The notes beneath the pieces were generated by a model. That model was not told the origin of the DNA, ran no database searches, and saw nothing but the letters and a program-made list of their open reading frames with translations. Source: Nioella sp965215655 (GTDB lineage Bacteria > Pseudomonadota > Alphaproteobacteria > Rhodobacterales > Rhodobacteraceae). Taken from it: a DNA stretch of 64,000 nt. Shown piece after piece: positions 16,422-25,193 of this stretch (position 1 is the stretch's first letter; each line of letters begins with the position of its first letter). The translations under genes and the position numbers were made by a program. The DNA lies in the NCBI RefSeq assembly GCF_965215655.1, contig NZ_OZ244111.1, positions 3,658,001 to 3,722,000 on the forward strand, written 5' to 3'.

Positions 16422-17205
16422 GCTCCAGCCGCTCGACCAGCGCATAGTGGTCATAGGGATTGCCGCCGTAGTCATAGCGGATATCGGCCCGCAACCCCGA
16501 AACATCCTGCAGATAGCAGGTGTTGTTCCCCCGTTGAAAATCGACGGTAATGCACCAAGGCAATTCCCTGCATCGTGCCAGGCATTGCGGCAGGGGCAAC
16601 GTCGGATTTTGGACATTGTGGCCCGGAATGCCTGCATTGGGGATCATGACAAAGCCCTCAACCACTGCAAGCGTGTCATAGGGATTGTTCGGGTCGTCCA
16701 TGACCGGGTTGAGGTCCATCAGAGCCTGCTCGAACTCGGCGCGCGCCTGACCTATGGCGCTGTCGAACCGCTGCAAGAGGGACGCACGCTGAACGGGTGC
16801 CTGTTCCAGCACCGTGGTCATAACCGCGTCGACAATTTCATCGGGACGGACGGAGGGAGACGTGTTGTCGATCATGCTGACAATGAGCAAGGCTGCGTGC
16901 GTCAGCCGGTTTTCATTGTATCGCGCGATTTCAGGGGCAAGGGCGATCGTCCTCAGAATGTCCCGGAACTGGGCTTCCGAATAGATCTGGACGTCGGTGA
17001 CATCCGAGCCGATCCAGATCGGATTGACGACCGACGCCTCAAGCGCCAGAAGGCGCGCTCTTTCTTGTGTAAGAATGTGCTCTAATGCGCTTGCCGCGTT
17101 CATCCGCGCCTGAGCTGTGTCATTGCCTTGCGCCATGGCCGGAACGGGCGAGATCGCAAGGAGTGAGCATATGGCGAGAACCAGGCAAAAGGTTCGCTTC
17201 ATCAT
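16417..17205 (-). CDS. Exported protein with C-terminal PAN/Apple-like domain
   Basis: A 262-residue protein with a clear signal peptide (residues 1-25, ending PAMAQ). The middle (about 30-175) is predicted helical and unfamiliar. The last 85 residues look like a PAN/Apple domain: GFVMIPNAGIPGHN, then CLARCRELPWCITVDFQRG with a further Cys in NNTCYLQDVSGL. Four closely spaced cysteines would form the disulfide-stabilised core. PAN domains bind protein or carbohydrate. No enzymatic domain is attached, which is unusual because PAN domains often accompany proteases or kinases. I see no informative operon context. Confidence 0.7.
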   Translation of the reverse strand: MMKRTFCLVLAICSLLAISPVPAMAQGNDTAQARMNAASALEHILTQERARLLALEASVVNPIWIGSDVTDVQIYSEAQFRDILRTIALAPEIARYNENRLTHAALLIVSMIDNTSPSVRPDEIVDAVMTTVLEQAPVQRASLLQRFDSAIGQARAEFEQALMDLNPVMDDPNNPYDTLAVVEGFVMIPNAGIPGHNVQNPTLPLPQCLARCRELPWCITVDFQRGNNTCYLQDVSGLRADIRYDYGGNPYDHYALVERLER

Positions 17206-17338
17206 CTGTATTTCTCCAATGAATGGAGTTCTATCAGGTGCTCACAATGCAAAAAACACAAAGGCTTGATCGGGGAACGTTATGATGAACCCCGCAGGTT
17301 GTAGCGATCCGGACACAACACGCAGTTCGGGAAGTTGA

Positions 17339-17367
17339 GCCGGGCATGGCATCAACCAACGCCCGGC
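17339..17367 (-). terminator. Hairpin downstream of gyrB
   Basis: The perfect 7-bp stem GCCGGGC/GCCCGGC (17339-17345 and 17361-17367) has a 15-base loop and lies 27 bases beyond the gyrB stop on the minus strand. There is no T-tract, so it may be a transcript-end stabiliser rather than an intrinsic terminator. Confidence 0.35.
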
Positions 17368-17393
17368 TTCAAATCGCAAGACCTCTTGCAGCG

Positions 17394-19811
17394 CTAGAAG
17401 TCGAGGTTCTCGACGCTCAGCGCGTTCTGCTGGATGAACTCGCGGCGCGGTTCCACCACATCGCCCATCAGCTTGGTAAAGATATCGTCGGCCTCGACCA
17501 TATCGTCCACCTTCACCTGCAGAAGCGTCCGTGCTTCTGGGTCCAGCGTGGTCTCCCACAGTTGATCGGGGTTCATTTCCCCCAGACCCTTGTAGCGTTG
17601 CAGGGTCAGGCCCTTTTCGCCTTCGGTCAGGATCGCCTCCAGCAGGTCCATTGGCCCGTGGACGATGGTTTCCCGGTCCTTGCGGGACAGTCGTGTCGGG
17701 TCGCGATAGACATCGCGGGTCTGTTTCGACACTTCCGACAGCTTGCGCGCCTCGCCTGAGCGCAGGACAGCGCCATCGAGCGTGCGGATCTCCTCCACCC
17801 CGCGCAGCACGCGGGACAGGCGAATGCCGTGGTCCTGGGTGATCCGGCCTTGCCAGCCGCGTTCATATTCCAGCGCCACCTTGTCCAGCCGCGCGGCCAC
17901 ATCGTCGGCAACGCGCTGCAGGTCGGCATCGGCACGGCCCGGGTCGAAGGCCCCCGCAATGGCGGCCTGTTCCAGAATGCGGCGGGGGTAATGGGTCGGG
18001 AAGGCCTCCAGCACGCGCTTGAAGCTGCGCGCGCCCTCGACCACGCGGGCCAGATCCTGACCGGCGATCTCCTCGCCTGAGACAAGCCGCAGGACGGTCC
18101 CCTCGATCCCCATCTGGATCAGGTAATCCTCCAGCGCCGACTGGTCCTTGAGATAGACTTCGGACCGGCCCCGCGCGACTTTGTAAAGCGGCGGTTGTGC
18201 AATGTAGAGATAGCCGCCCTCAATGATCTCCGGCATCTGCCGAAAGAAGAAGGTCAGCAGCAGCGTGCGGATATGCGCGCCGTCCACGTCGGCATCGGTC
18301 ATGATGACGATCTTGTGGTAACGCAGCTTGTCGATGTTGAACTCGTCCCGGCCAATGCCAGTGCCAAGCGCGGTAATAAGCGTGCCGATTTCCTGACTGC
18401 CGAGCATCCGGTCGAACCGCGCCCGTTCAACGTTCAGGATTTTGCCGCGCAGGGGCAGCACCGCCTGATTGTGGCGCGAGCGGCCTTGCTTGGCGGAGCC
18501 ACCGGCAGAGTCCCCCTCGACCAAGAAGATCTCGGATTTCGACGGATCCTTTTCCTGACAGTCGGCCAGCTTGCCGGGCAGGCTGGCCACGTCCATTGCC
18601 GTCTTGCGGCGGGTCAGCTCGCGGGCCTTGCGGGCAGCTTCGCGCGCCAGGGCGGCCTCGATGATCTTGCTGACGATGGTCTTGGCTTCGTTCGGGTGTT
18701 CCTCGAACCATTCCTGCAGCTTTTCGTTCATCAGCCCTTCAACCGCGGGGCGCACCTCGGACGAAACCAGCTTGTCTTTGGTCTGGCTGCTGAACTTGGG
18801 GTCTGGCACCTTCACGGACAGCACGCAGGTCAGACCTTCGCGCGCATCGTCGCCGGTGAAGTTGACCTTCTCTTTCTTGGCGATGCCGGTCGAGTTGGCA
18901 TAGAGGTTGATCGTCCGCGTCAACGCCCCCCGGAAACCCGCCAGATGGGTGCCGCCATCGCGCTGCGGGATGTTGTTGGTGAAGGGCAGAACCGTCTCGT
19001 GATAGCTGTCATTCCACCAAAGCGCCGCCTCAATCTCGATATCGTCGCGGATGCCGGTAATGAAGATTGGCTCTTCCATCGCAGAATGCTTGGAGCGGTC
19101 CAGATAGCGGACGAATTCCTTCACGCCGCCTTCGTAATACAGCTCTGATTCCAGCGGTTCAGCGGGACGAAGGTCGCGCAGGATGATGCGCACACCGGAG
19201 TTCAGGAACGCCAATTCGCGCAGCCGGTTTTCCAGCGTCTTGAAGCTGTATTCGAGGTTCGAGAAGGTGGTGGTCGAGGACATGAAGCGCACCTCGGTGC
19301 CCTTCTCTCCATTCGCGTTGCCCACAACCTCCAGATGCTTCACCGTCTCGCCGCGTTCGAACCGCGCGTGATGTTCCTTGCCGTCGCGCCAGATGCGCAG
19401 GTCGAGCCAATCCGACAGCGCGTTCACCACCGAAACGCCGACGCCGTGCAAACCGCCCGAAACCTTGTAGGCGTTGTCGTCGAACTTCCCGCCCGCGTGA
19501 AGCTGGGTCATGATGACCTCTGCAGCAGAAACGCCTTCCTCTTCGTGAATACCCACCGGAATCCCGCGCCCATTGTCGCGGACCGAGACGGAACTGTCGG
19601 CGTGAATCGTGACGGTGACGGCGTCTGCGTGGCCCGCCAGAGCCTCGTCAATGCCGTTGTCCACGACCTCATACACCATGTGGTGCAGGCCCGAGCCATC
19701 GTCCGTATCCCCGATATACATACCGGGGCGTTTGCGGACTGCCTCCAACCCTTTGAGAACTTTAATGGAATCCGCACCGTATTCGGTGGGTGCCTGCGCG
19801 TTTTCGGCCAT
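17394..19811 (-). CDS. gyrB: DNA gyrase subunit B
   Basis: An 805-residue type IIA topoisomerase ATPase subunit, partner of GyrA in negative supercoiling. The N-terminal GHKL ATPase has VYEVVDNGIDEA (Asn and Glu for Mg-ATP), DNGRGIPV and GGLHGVGVSVVNALS. The transducer domain follows, then TOPRIM with LVEGDSAGGSAKQGR and the acidic TDADVDGAHIRTLL. The C-terminal signature YKGLGEMNPDQLW and the end VENLDF are typical of GyrB. I chose ATG 19811 (MAENAQAPTEYGADSIKVLK); an upstream extension to 19868 has no family support. The region between TOPRIM and the C-terminal signature is longer than in short GyrBs, as in other alphaproteobacteria. It is separated from recF by five unrelated genes. Confidence 0.98.
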   Translation of the reverse strand: MAENAQAPTEYGADSIKVLKGLEAVRKRPGMYIGDTDDGSGLHHMVYEVVDNGIDEALAGHADAVTVTIHADSSVSVRDNGRGIPVGIHEEEGVSAAEVIMTQLHAGGKFDDNAYKVSGGLHGVGVSVVNALSDWLDLRIWRDGKEHHARFERGETVKHLEVVGNANGEKGTEVRFMSSTTTFSNLEYSFKTLENRLRELAFLNSGVRIILRDLRPAEPLESELYYEGGVKEFVRYLDRSKHSAMEEPIFITGIRDDIEIEAALWWNDSYHETVLPFTNNIPQRDGGTHLAGFRGALTRTINLYANSTGIAKKEKVNFTGDDAREGLTCVLSVKVPDPKFSSQTKDKLVSSEVRPAVEGLMNEKLQEWFEEHPNEAKTIVSKIIEAALAREAARKARELTRRKTAMDVASLPGKLADCQEKDPSKSEIFLVEGDSAGGSAKQGRSRHNQAVLPLRGKILNVERARFDRMLGSQEIGTLITALGTGIGRDEFNIDKLRYHKIVIMTDADVDGAHIRTLLLTFFFRQMPEIIEGGYLYIAQPPLYKVARGRSEVYLKDQSALEDYLIQMGIEGTVLRLVSGEEIAGQDLARVVEGARSFKRVLEAFPTHYPRRILEQAAIAGAFDPGRADADLQRVADDVAARLDKVALEYERGWQGRITQDHGIRLSRVLRGVEEIRTLDGAVLRSGEARKLSEVSKQTRDVYRDPTRLSRKDRETIVHGPMDLLEAILTEGEKGLTLQRYKGLGEMNPDQLWETTLDPEARTLLQVKVDDMVEADDIFTKLMGDVVEPRREFIQQNALSVENLDF

Positions 19812-19928
19812 GTAAGACCCCTGTTTTTCTTGTCGGTTTCTTATACGTGGCGCGGCAGGCAATGTCACGGGTCACACACAATATTTAGGGGGTGGTGGTG
19901 ATGTTGCGGCAGAGGCGCCAATGCCTTA

Positions 19929-19946
19929 TACCGACATGTGTCGGTA
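19929..19946 (+). promoter_or_regulatory. 18-bp palindrome, probable TetR operator
   Basis: TACCGACATGTGTCGGTA has two perfect 8-base arms around TG. It lies 19 bases before the TetR ATG, overlaps the -10-like TTATAC at 19927-19932, and is in the gyrB/tetR divergent gap. Position and symmetry fit autorepression by the TetR protein. Confidence 0.6.
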
Positions 19947-19964
19947 GAATCACGGAGACCCGCC

Positions 19965-20555
19965 ATGCGCGTTCGGAAATCATCCAAAGACAGGGTTGAC
20001 CAGATTCTGGATGTGGCGCTGAAGCTGTTTCTCAACCATGGCTATGCCGAAGTGCAGATAGAGCATATTCGCGCTGAAACAGGCCTGTCGCGCGGCGGAT
20101 TCTATCATCATTTCGGATCGAAATCGGCGGTCATGCAAGCTTTGGTGGAGCGTGAACAGAAAGCCCTTGCCCAGGCTACCGGACCGGATCTTTGTGCCCT
20201 GCTGACGAAAGGCTCGGCCTATCTGGACGCGACTGCCGGAGTTGAGGATAGCCTGAGCGCACCGGACGATATCACGATCTATCTTGGCTATCTGGAAAAG
20301 GCACAGGACCAGTTTCTCGCACCGCTGATTGAAGAGGCCCTGTCTCAATCCGGCAATCTGCCGATGCCCGCAGAGCACGCCGCGCAGATCATTCTATCCG
20401 TCAATCACCGCATTACCCGGCAAGTTCTGACCGGGCAATGGGCGCAGGACACGGCAGTATTCTTTGCCCGCAACGCCCTGATCGGATGTGAAGCCATGCT
20501 CGAAAAGCCCGGACTGTTCGCCCCGGTCCTGACGGCATTGGACGGAGCGGCATGA
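19965..20555 (+). CDS. TetR/AcrR family transcriptional regulator
   Basis: A 196-residue regulator. The N-terminal DNA-binding domain (about 10-60) is canonical: ILDVALKLFLNHGYAEVQIE, then ETGLSRGGFYHHFGSKSAVM. The C-terminal ligand domain is not specific. ATG 19965 is preceded by GGAGA at 19954-19958; the open frame extends upstream through the operator-like palindrome and is not used. It overlaps the CPBP protease gene by ATGA, so the pair is one transcription unit. The regulator probably controls itself and the membrane protease, responding to an unknown small ligand. Confidence 0.9.
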   Translation: MRVRKSSKDRVDQILDVALKLFLNHGYAEVQIEHIRAETGLSRGGFYHHFGSKSAVMQALVEREQKALAQATGPDLCALLTKGSAYLDATAGVEDSLSAPDDITIYLGYLEKAQDQFLAPLIEEALSQSGNLPMPAEHAAQIILSVNHRITRQVLTGQWAQDTAVFFARNALIGCEAMLEKPGLFAPVLTALDGAA

Positions 20556-21298
20556 TGGTGCTGGCCCCGTTCATCCTGCTGACCTTCCTGATCTCGCTTG
20601 TCGCTTTCGCGGGTATCTACTGGGTTCCGGGGGCGCAGTCGCCAGAGTCCGCGCGGGGTCTGCCGGTCTGGCTGCTCGCGGTCTGGGGACCATCCCTTGC
20701 CGCGATCATTCTTGCAGCCCGATCCGGAGAGCTTGCAGGGCTCTTGCAGCGGACAGTGATGCTGAGAGATGTGCCGCTGCCTGTCTGGATCATGTCCCTG
20801 ACGCCGATCATGGCCCTGCTGATCGCCGCCTATCGGCATGGGGGCCTGCCCGACGCGCATCTGCTGACAATCGCAATGGCCACCAAGCTGGTGCTGTTCA
20901 ACCTGATCCTCGGCCCATTGGGCGAGGAACTGGGCTGGCGTGGCGTGATGCAACCCATGCTGGCAGGCCAAATTGGGTGGTTCGCGGCCTCGCTGGTCGT
21001 TGGGGCGGTCTGGTTCATGTGGCACCTGCCGCTATGGCTGGTGGAGTCTCCCCAATCAGAACTGCCCATCCCGCTTTTCGCGGCGCATGTCATGGCCTAC
21101 GCGGTGATCCTCGGGGGCATGACCCATCTCAGCCCCTCCATCGCGCCCGCGATCCTGTTCCATCTAGCCGTGAACGTCATGGCGGGGGTGGCGCTGATTG
21201 GCGGTCTCGGCGACTCCGTCAGTTACTTCCGCGCGACGCTGCTGCCCTATTGGGGGATTGCGATTGCCGTCAGCGCATGGGTGACAATCCGCGCCTAG
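20552..21298 (+). CDS. CPBP family intramembrane glutamic endopeptidase
   Basis: A 248-residue polytopic membrane protein with about seven segments. The CPBP/Abi motifs are in order: EELGWRG (EExxxR) near residue 128, WFMWHLP (FxxxH-type) near 155, and LFHLAVN (HxxxN-type) in the penultimate segment. These residues form the putative active site of the Rce1-like family. Bacterial members have been tied to bacteriocin self-immunity and membrane protein cleavage, but most are uncharacterised. It is translationally coupled to the TetR gene. Its stop overlaps the converging LysE gene by 4 bases. Confidence 0.85.
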   Translation: MMVLAPFILLTFLISLVAFAGIYWVPGAQSPESARGLPVWLLAVWGPSLAAIILAARSGELAGLLQRTVMLRDVPLPVWIMSLTPIMALLIAAYRHGGLPDAHLLTIAMATKLVLFNLILGPLGEELGWRGVMQPMLAGQIGWFAASLVVGAVWFMWHLPLWLVESPQSELPIPLFAAHVMAYAVILGGMTHLSPSIAPAILFHLAVNVMAGVALIGGLGDSVSYFRATLLPYWGIAIAVSAWVTIRA

Positions 21299-21915
21299 GT
21301 CAGCGCGATCACGACCGCCACGCAGATCAGCAGGCCGCCCGCGATCTGGTTGGTCCGCTTCAACGCGCCGGGTGAGGTGATCAGCCGCCGCGCCCGGTCC
21401 ACGAAACCGGCGAACATCAGATTGCCCATCACCGGGACGACCATGGAGATCGCGGCGATGATCGCGATGTCGATCCGGGTCAGTTGAGAGATATCGAAGA
21501 ACCCGGGCAACATCCCCATGTAGAACAGGATCGCCTTGGGGTTGGCCAGAATGGCCGCCAGCCCCGCAACGAACCCTGCCCAGGCCCCCTTGCGGTTCAG
21601 GCGGCTGTTGGCCTCGATGCCCTGGTCCGCATGCCGGATGATCAACAGCCCCATCAGCGCAAAGACCGCGACGGCCAGCCAGCGCAGGACGACCATGATG
21701 CCCGCATAGCTCTGCACGACCCAGCTCAGGCCCAGAATGGCCACAAGGCTCCACGCCACATCGCCAAGGGCAACACCCAGGATCAACGGCAGCGCCGCGC
21801 CGACCCCATGCGCCAGGGTTCGCGCGGCCAGTGCCAGCCAGACCGGGCCGGGTGTCAGGAACAGCACGAACAGCGCCCCGGCATAGAGCGCCATGTCAAA
21901 CGCGGTAATGCTCAT
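21295..21915 (-). CDS. LysE family translocator
   Basis: A 206-residue membrane protein with six predicted helices. The family N-terminal motif is clear (LFLTPGPVWLALAARTLAHG), as is GVALGDVAWSLVAILG. LysE/RhtB proteins export amino acids or their analogues; specificity cannot be read here. It is the last gene of a minus-strand run recF-VOC-GNAT-lysE, 9 bases after the GNAT gene. Confidence 0.88.
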   Translation of the reverse strand: MSITAFDMALYAGALFVLFLTPGPVWLALAARTLAHGVGAALPLILGVALGDVAWSLVAILGLSWVVQSYAGIMVVLRWLAVAVFALMGLLIIRHADQGIEANSRLNRKGAWAGFVAGLAAILANPKAILFYMGMLPGFFDISQLTRIDIAIIAAISMVVPVMGNLMFAGFVDRARRLITSPGALKRTNQIAGGLLICVAVVIALT

Positions 21916-21924
21916 CAGGCGCCC

Positions 21925-22458
21925 CTAGAAACTCGGGCCAAGCAGGTCGATCACGGCCGCATCATCCCATTCGATGTCCCCGAGCTGAAGAACCTTCAAT
22001 TTTGTGTCTTTCCCCTCGAGGAGACCGGTACTGTGATCATCTTCGATTCCCATGTGGCGCACGATGTTGTCCTTCGCGGCGAATCCCGTTCCCTCGTATA
22101 GCGGGCGCACACCGAACAGCACGAGGAAATCGGCAAGAGTGGCGCTGGCACGCTCCTTGCTGGCTGTCATCAAAGCCGTGGCGATGCCCTTGCCCCGATG
22201 GTCGGGATCCGTCGCCACTTCACCAATACCGACGATCTGCACGCGTTCATCGCCCATCCGTATCCACCGATAGGCAAGCGCAAAGCGGCCCACCAGCACC
22301 CCGTCGAGTCGTGCCAAAAGCCGCAGGTGGTGTCGCTGGTTGTAGAAGGACATGGAGCCATAGCCAGCATCCTCGCCAAAAGCACGGGTGAGCAGCGCGG
22401 CGATTTCCGTGTCCTGCCCTCGTGTCAGGTCGATCTCGTGGATGGCTTCAATCTGCAT
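21925..22458 (-). CDS. GNAT family N-acetyltransferase
   Basis: A 177-residue single-domain GNAT protein. The acetyl-CoA-binding motif A is visible as GIGEVATDPDHRGKGIATAL (R-x-x-G-x-G/A type). The N-terminal half has the ALLTRAFGED pattern common to uncharacterised roseobacter acetyltransferases. The substrate is unknown. Its start overlaps the end of the VOC gene by 11 bases, indicating coupling in the recF-VOC-GNAT-lysE run. Confidence 0.85.
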   Translation of the reverse strand: MQIEAIHEIDLTRGQDTEIAALLTRAFGEDAGYGSMSFYNQRHHLRLLARLDGVLVGRFALAYRWIRMGDERVQIVGIGEVATDPDHRGKGIATALMTASKERASATLADFLVLFGVRPLYEGTGFAAKDNIVRHMGIEDDHSTGLLEGKDTKLKVLQLGDIEWDDAAVIDLLGPSF

Positions 22459-22891
22459 CGCTTGGCCCCGGCAAGGTCAGGCTGCCATCGGCGTTCAGCG
22501 GCCAGTAAGGGTTCATCGCCAGTTCCCAGACATGGCCGTCGGGGTCGGCGAAATAGCCCGAATAGCCGCCCCAGAAGACTTTCTCCGGTGCCTTCATCGG
22601 CGCGGCCCCTGCGGCCAGCGCGCGGGCATAGGCCGCATCAACCTCGGCCTCGGTCGCAAAGTTCTGGGCCAGGGTCGATCCGCCGATACCGAGCGCCGCA
22701 CCGGGCCGCCCCTGATCCTTTGCCAGATCCTCCAGCCCGAACAGCCCGAAGGCAAACCCGTTGGCCTGATAGAACGTCACCGCCTTCTGGCTTTCAGGGT
22801 GCCTTTCCCAGCCAAGCGCCTCATAAAATGCCCGGGACCGCGCCATATCGGCAACGCCAAGGGTGACGAGGGTGATGCGTTGCGGTGTCAT
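22448..22891 (-). CDS. VOC family (glyoxalase/bleomycin-resistance-like) protein
   Basis: A 147-residue protein with two beta-alpha-beta-beta-beta units of the vicinal oxygen chelate fold. The first is ITLVTLGVADMARSRAFYEA; the second ends in YSGYFADPDGHVWELAMNP. The final Glu (WELA) is a usual metal ligand. Substrates in this group range from methylglyoxal adducts to antibiotics and cannot be assigned. Its ATG overlaps the recF stop, so it is translated directly after RecF. Confidence 0.85.
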   Translation of the reverse strand: MTPQRITLVTLGVADMARSRAFYEALGWERHPESQKAVTFYQANGFAFGLFGLEDLAKDQGRPGAALGIGGSTLAQNFATEAEVDAAYARALAAGAAPMKAPEKVFWGGYSGYFADPDGHVWELAMNPYWPLNADGSLTLPGPSDAD

Positions 22892-24006
22892 TGGTTATTC
22901 TCCCATTCCCGGACGGCGGAGTATCCGTCCGCTTCCGTGATCTCGAATGCCTGCGCCCGGTCGCCCAGTTCCGCGAACAGCTCTGGCCCCGTGCCGGTCA
23001 TCCAGGCCTGCCCGCCAAGCGCGCAGATCTCATCAAACAGCGCCGCCCGCCTGCCCGCGTCCAGATGCGCCGCGACCTCATCCAGCAGCACCAGCGGCGC
23101 AACACCGGTCTCGGCCTTCAATGCGCGGGCGTTGGCGAGGATAAGCGAGATCAATAGCGCTTTCTGTTCGCCCGTCGAACAGAGCCGCGCCTCGGTCTGT
23201 TTCACCGCATAGACCGCGCCAAGATCGCTGCGATGCGGGCCAATCAGGCTGCGGCCAGCTGCCATGTCGCGGGGGCGGGATTGCATATGCGCCGTGGCGA
23301 AGTCATCGGCTGTCACCAACCCCTCGCTGCCGTCGCCCTCGATCAGCGACAGCGCCGCCACCGGAAAGGCGGTTTCGGCCCCGTCCTGCGCCGCCGTCAG
23401 CCGCGCCACAGCCTCGGCCCGGTGCCGTGTGATCCTTGCGGCGGCGTCGGACATCTGTGCCTCGACCGCCTCGTACCACATGGCGTCGCGCACCATGTCC
23501 TTCAGCATTCGGTTGCGCTCGCGCATGGCCTTTTCATGGGTCAGCACCGCCTCGCCATGATCGGGGAAGAAGCTCATGGTCATCCGGTCGAGAAAGCGCC
23601 GCCGCCCCTCGGCCCCTTCGATCCACAGCCGGTCCTGCGCCGGAATCAGCCAGACGATCCGAGCAAGCCCCGCTAGCGCCAGTTGCGGCTCGGGCTTGCC
23701 GTCGATCTTCAGGCTGCGCGATTGCCCCGCCTCGGCCCCCATCTCCAGCTCATGGAACCGCCCGCCGGTGACCAGCTCGGCCTTGATCTTCCAGCCAAGC
23801 GCCTCGGGTCTGCGGGCCATTTCCTCTGCCGCCGCCCTGCGCAGCCCACGACCGGGCGAGAGCAGCGACACCGCTTCAAGGATATTGGTCTTGCCGGCCC
23901 CGTTCGGGCCGAAAAGCGCCACGGGCCGCCCGTCCAGCGCCATGGACGCCCGCTTATGCGACCGGAAATGCGAGAGGCTCAGCGCCCGCACGTAAGTGCC
24001 CGCCAT
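22888..24006 (-). CDS. recF: DNA replication and repair protein RecF
   Basis: A 372-residue SMC-like ATPase of the RecFOR gap-repair pathway, which loads RecA on gapped DNA. Walker A is FGPNGAGKTNILEAVSLLSP near residue 32, the signature region is ARALKAETGVAPLVLLDEVA, and the D-loop is HLD. N-terminal LSLSHFRSHKRASM is typical. It lies 68 bases after dnaN on the same strand and overlaps the VOC gene. The dnaN-recF gap contains a hairpin and an intergenic repeat, so transcription may be partly interrupted there. Confidence 0.97.
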   Translation of the reverse strand: MAGTYVRALSLSHFRSHKRASMALDGRPVALFGPNGAGKTNILEAVSLLSPGRGLRRAAAEEMARRPEALGWKIKAELVTGGRFHELEMGAEAGQSRSLKIDGKPEPQLALAGLARIVWLIPAQDRLWIEGAEGRRRFLDRMTMSFFPDHGEAVLTHEKAMRERNRMLKDMVRDAMWYEAVEAQMSDAAARITRHRAEAVARLTAAQDGAETAFPVAALSLIEGDGSEGLVTADDFATAHMQSRPRDMAAGRSLIGPHRSDLGAVYAVKQTEARLCSTGEQKALLISLILANARALKAETGVAPLVLLDEVAAHLDAGRRAALFDEICALGGQAWMTGTGPELFAELGDRAQAFEITEADGYSAVREWENNQ

Positions 24007-24014
24007 GCCCCTCT

Positions 24015-24048
24015 CCTTCTTCTTGGTTCAAAAACTCCCGCCGGAGGC
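24015..24048 (-). repeat. Rhodobacterales intergenic repeat, copy 1 (dnaN-recF gap)
   Basis: Read on the minus strand, a CTCC/GGAG mini-hairpin followed by TTTTT runs into CCAAGAAGAAGG. The last 12 bases are identical to copy 2 (25362-25412), and the preceding GGAG-T-rich block is similar. I recognise CCTCCGGCGGGAG followed by T-rich sequence and AAGAAG as a recurrent intergenic element in roseobacter genomes. Here it lies just before the recF start. Confidence 0.6.
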
Positions 24049-24076
24049 ACGATTTTTGCAAAAATCGTTTTGCCTC
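24044..24076 (-). terminator. Hairpin at the dnaN stop codon
   Basis: ACGATTTTT/AAAAATCGT (24049-24057 and 24060-24068) is a perfect 9-bp stem with a 2-base loop. An outer GAGGC/GCCTC stem (24044-24048 and 24072-24076) encloses it across a 3-base bulge and reaches into the dnaN stop codon. On the minus strand the T-rich repeat sequence follows, so this region could attenuate dnaN-recF read-through. Confidence 0.5.
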
Positions 24077-25193
24077 AGACGCGCATCGGCATCACGACAT
24101 AGACCGCGCTCGTGTCATTGCCCTCGCGCATCAGCGTCGGGTCGCCGGAGGAGTTGAACAGGAACACGGCGTTTTCGCGGTCCACCTGGCTGGCAATCTC
24201 CAGCAGGTATTTCGCGTTGAACCCGATCTCCAGCTTCTCATCGCCATAGGCCACGGCCAGCTCTTCCTCTGCCGCGCCGCTGTCGGGGGCGTTCACGGAC
24301 AGGATCAGCCGGTCTTCGTCGAGCGACAGTTTCACCGCGCGGGAGCGTTCGGAAGACACCGTTGCCACCCGGTCCACCGCCTTGGCGAACTCGCTAGCAT
24401 CGACTTCCATCCGGCGGGTGTTGCCCATTGGGATGACGCGCGTGTAGTCGGGGAAAGTACCGTCGATGACTTTCGACGTCAGGGTGATATCCGGCGTAGC
24501 GAAGCGCACCTTGGTTTCCGAGACCGAGACAGCTATCGACATCTCGTCATCATCCAGCAGCTTGCGCAACTCTCCCACTGTCTTGCGGGGCACGATCACG
24601 CCGGGCATGTTTTCTGCGCCCTGAGGCAGCGGCATGTCCACGCGGGCCAGCCGGTGGCCATCGGTCGCCACGCAGCGCAGCGCCGGGCCGTCCTCGCCTT
24701 GCGCCACATGCATGTAGACGCCATTGAGGTAATAGCGGGTTTCCTCGGTCGAGATCGCGAATTTCGACTTGTCAAAGAGCCTGCGCAAATCGGGCGCCTT
24801 GGCCGAGAAATTGGCGCTGTATTCCGAGGAAGTCATCACCGGGAAATCTTCGCGCGGCAGCGTCGCCAGCTGGAAGGCGGAGCGGCCCGCATTGACCTCG
24901 AGCCGTCCGGAGGTGCCGTCGTCAGAGAGCTGCACAAGCGCGCCGTCAGGAAGCTTGCGCACAATTTCATGCAAGGTGACGGCGGACACCGTCGTGGCGC
25001 CGGGGCGTTCGACCACGGCATTGGTCTTGTCCACCACCTCGATATCGAGGTCGGTCGCGCGGAAACTGGCGGTGTCGCCCTCGGCCTCGATCAGCACATT
25101 CGCAAGGATCGGAATGGTGTTGCGGCGTTCCACAACGGACTGGGCCTGCGATACGGCCTTGAGCAATGCCGCGCGTTCGATACTGATTTTCAT
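24075..25193 (-). CDS. dnaN: DNA polymerase III sliding clamp, beta subunit
   Basis: A 372-residue clamp made of three related domains of about 120 residues, a dimeric ring that tethers the polymerase to DNA. The start MKISIERAALLKAVSQAQSV and the strand IPILANVLIEA are characteristic, and the C-terminal YVVMPMRV ends with the canonical clamp tail. ATG 25193 is used; the open frame reaching 25274 has no family support. It lies downstream of dnaA on the same strand with a 223-base gap that holds an intergenic repeat, so it may have its own promoter. Confidence 0.97.
   Translation of the reverse strand: MKISIERAALLKAVSQAQSVVERRNTIPILANVLIEAEGDTASFRATDLDIEVVDKTNAVVERPGATTVSAVTLHEIVRKLPDGALVQLSDDGTSGRLEVNAGRSAFQLATLPREDFPVMTSSEYSANFSAKAPDLRRLFDKSKFAISTEETRYYLNGVYMHVAQGEDGPALRCVATDGHRLARVDMPLPQGAENMPGVIVPRKTVGELRKLLDDDEMSIAVSVSETKVRFATPDITLTSKVIDGTFPDYTRVIPMGNTRRMEVDASEFAKAVDRVATVSSERSRAVKLSLDEDRLILSVNAPDSGAAEEELAVAYGDEKLEIGFNAKYLLEIASQVDRENAVFLFNSSGDPTLMREGNDTSAVYVVMPMRV

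Noticed and set aside
24049..24068. Site-specific recombination or attachment site at the long A/T palindrome after dnaN
   Set aside because: There is no integrase or second copy; position at the stop codon fits a transcription-end hairpin better.
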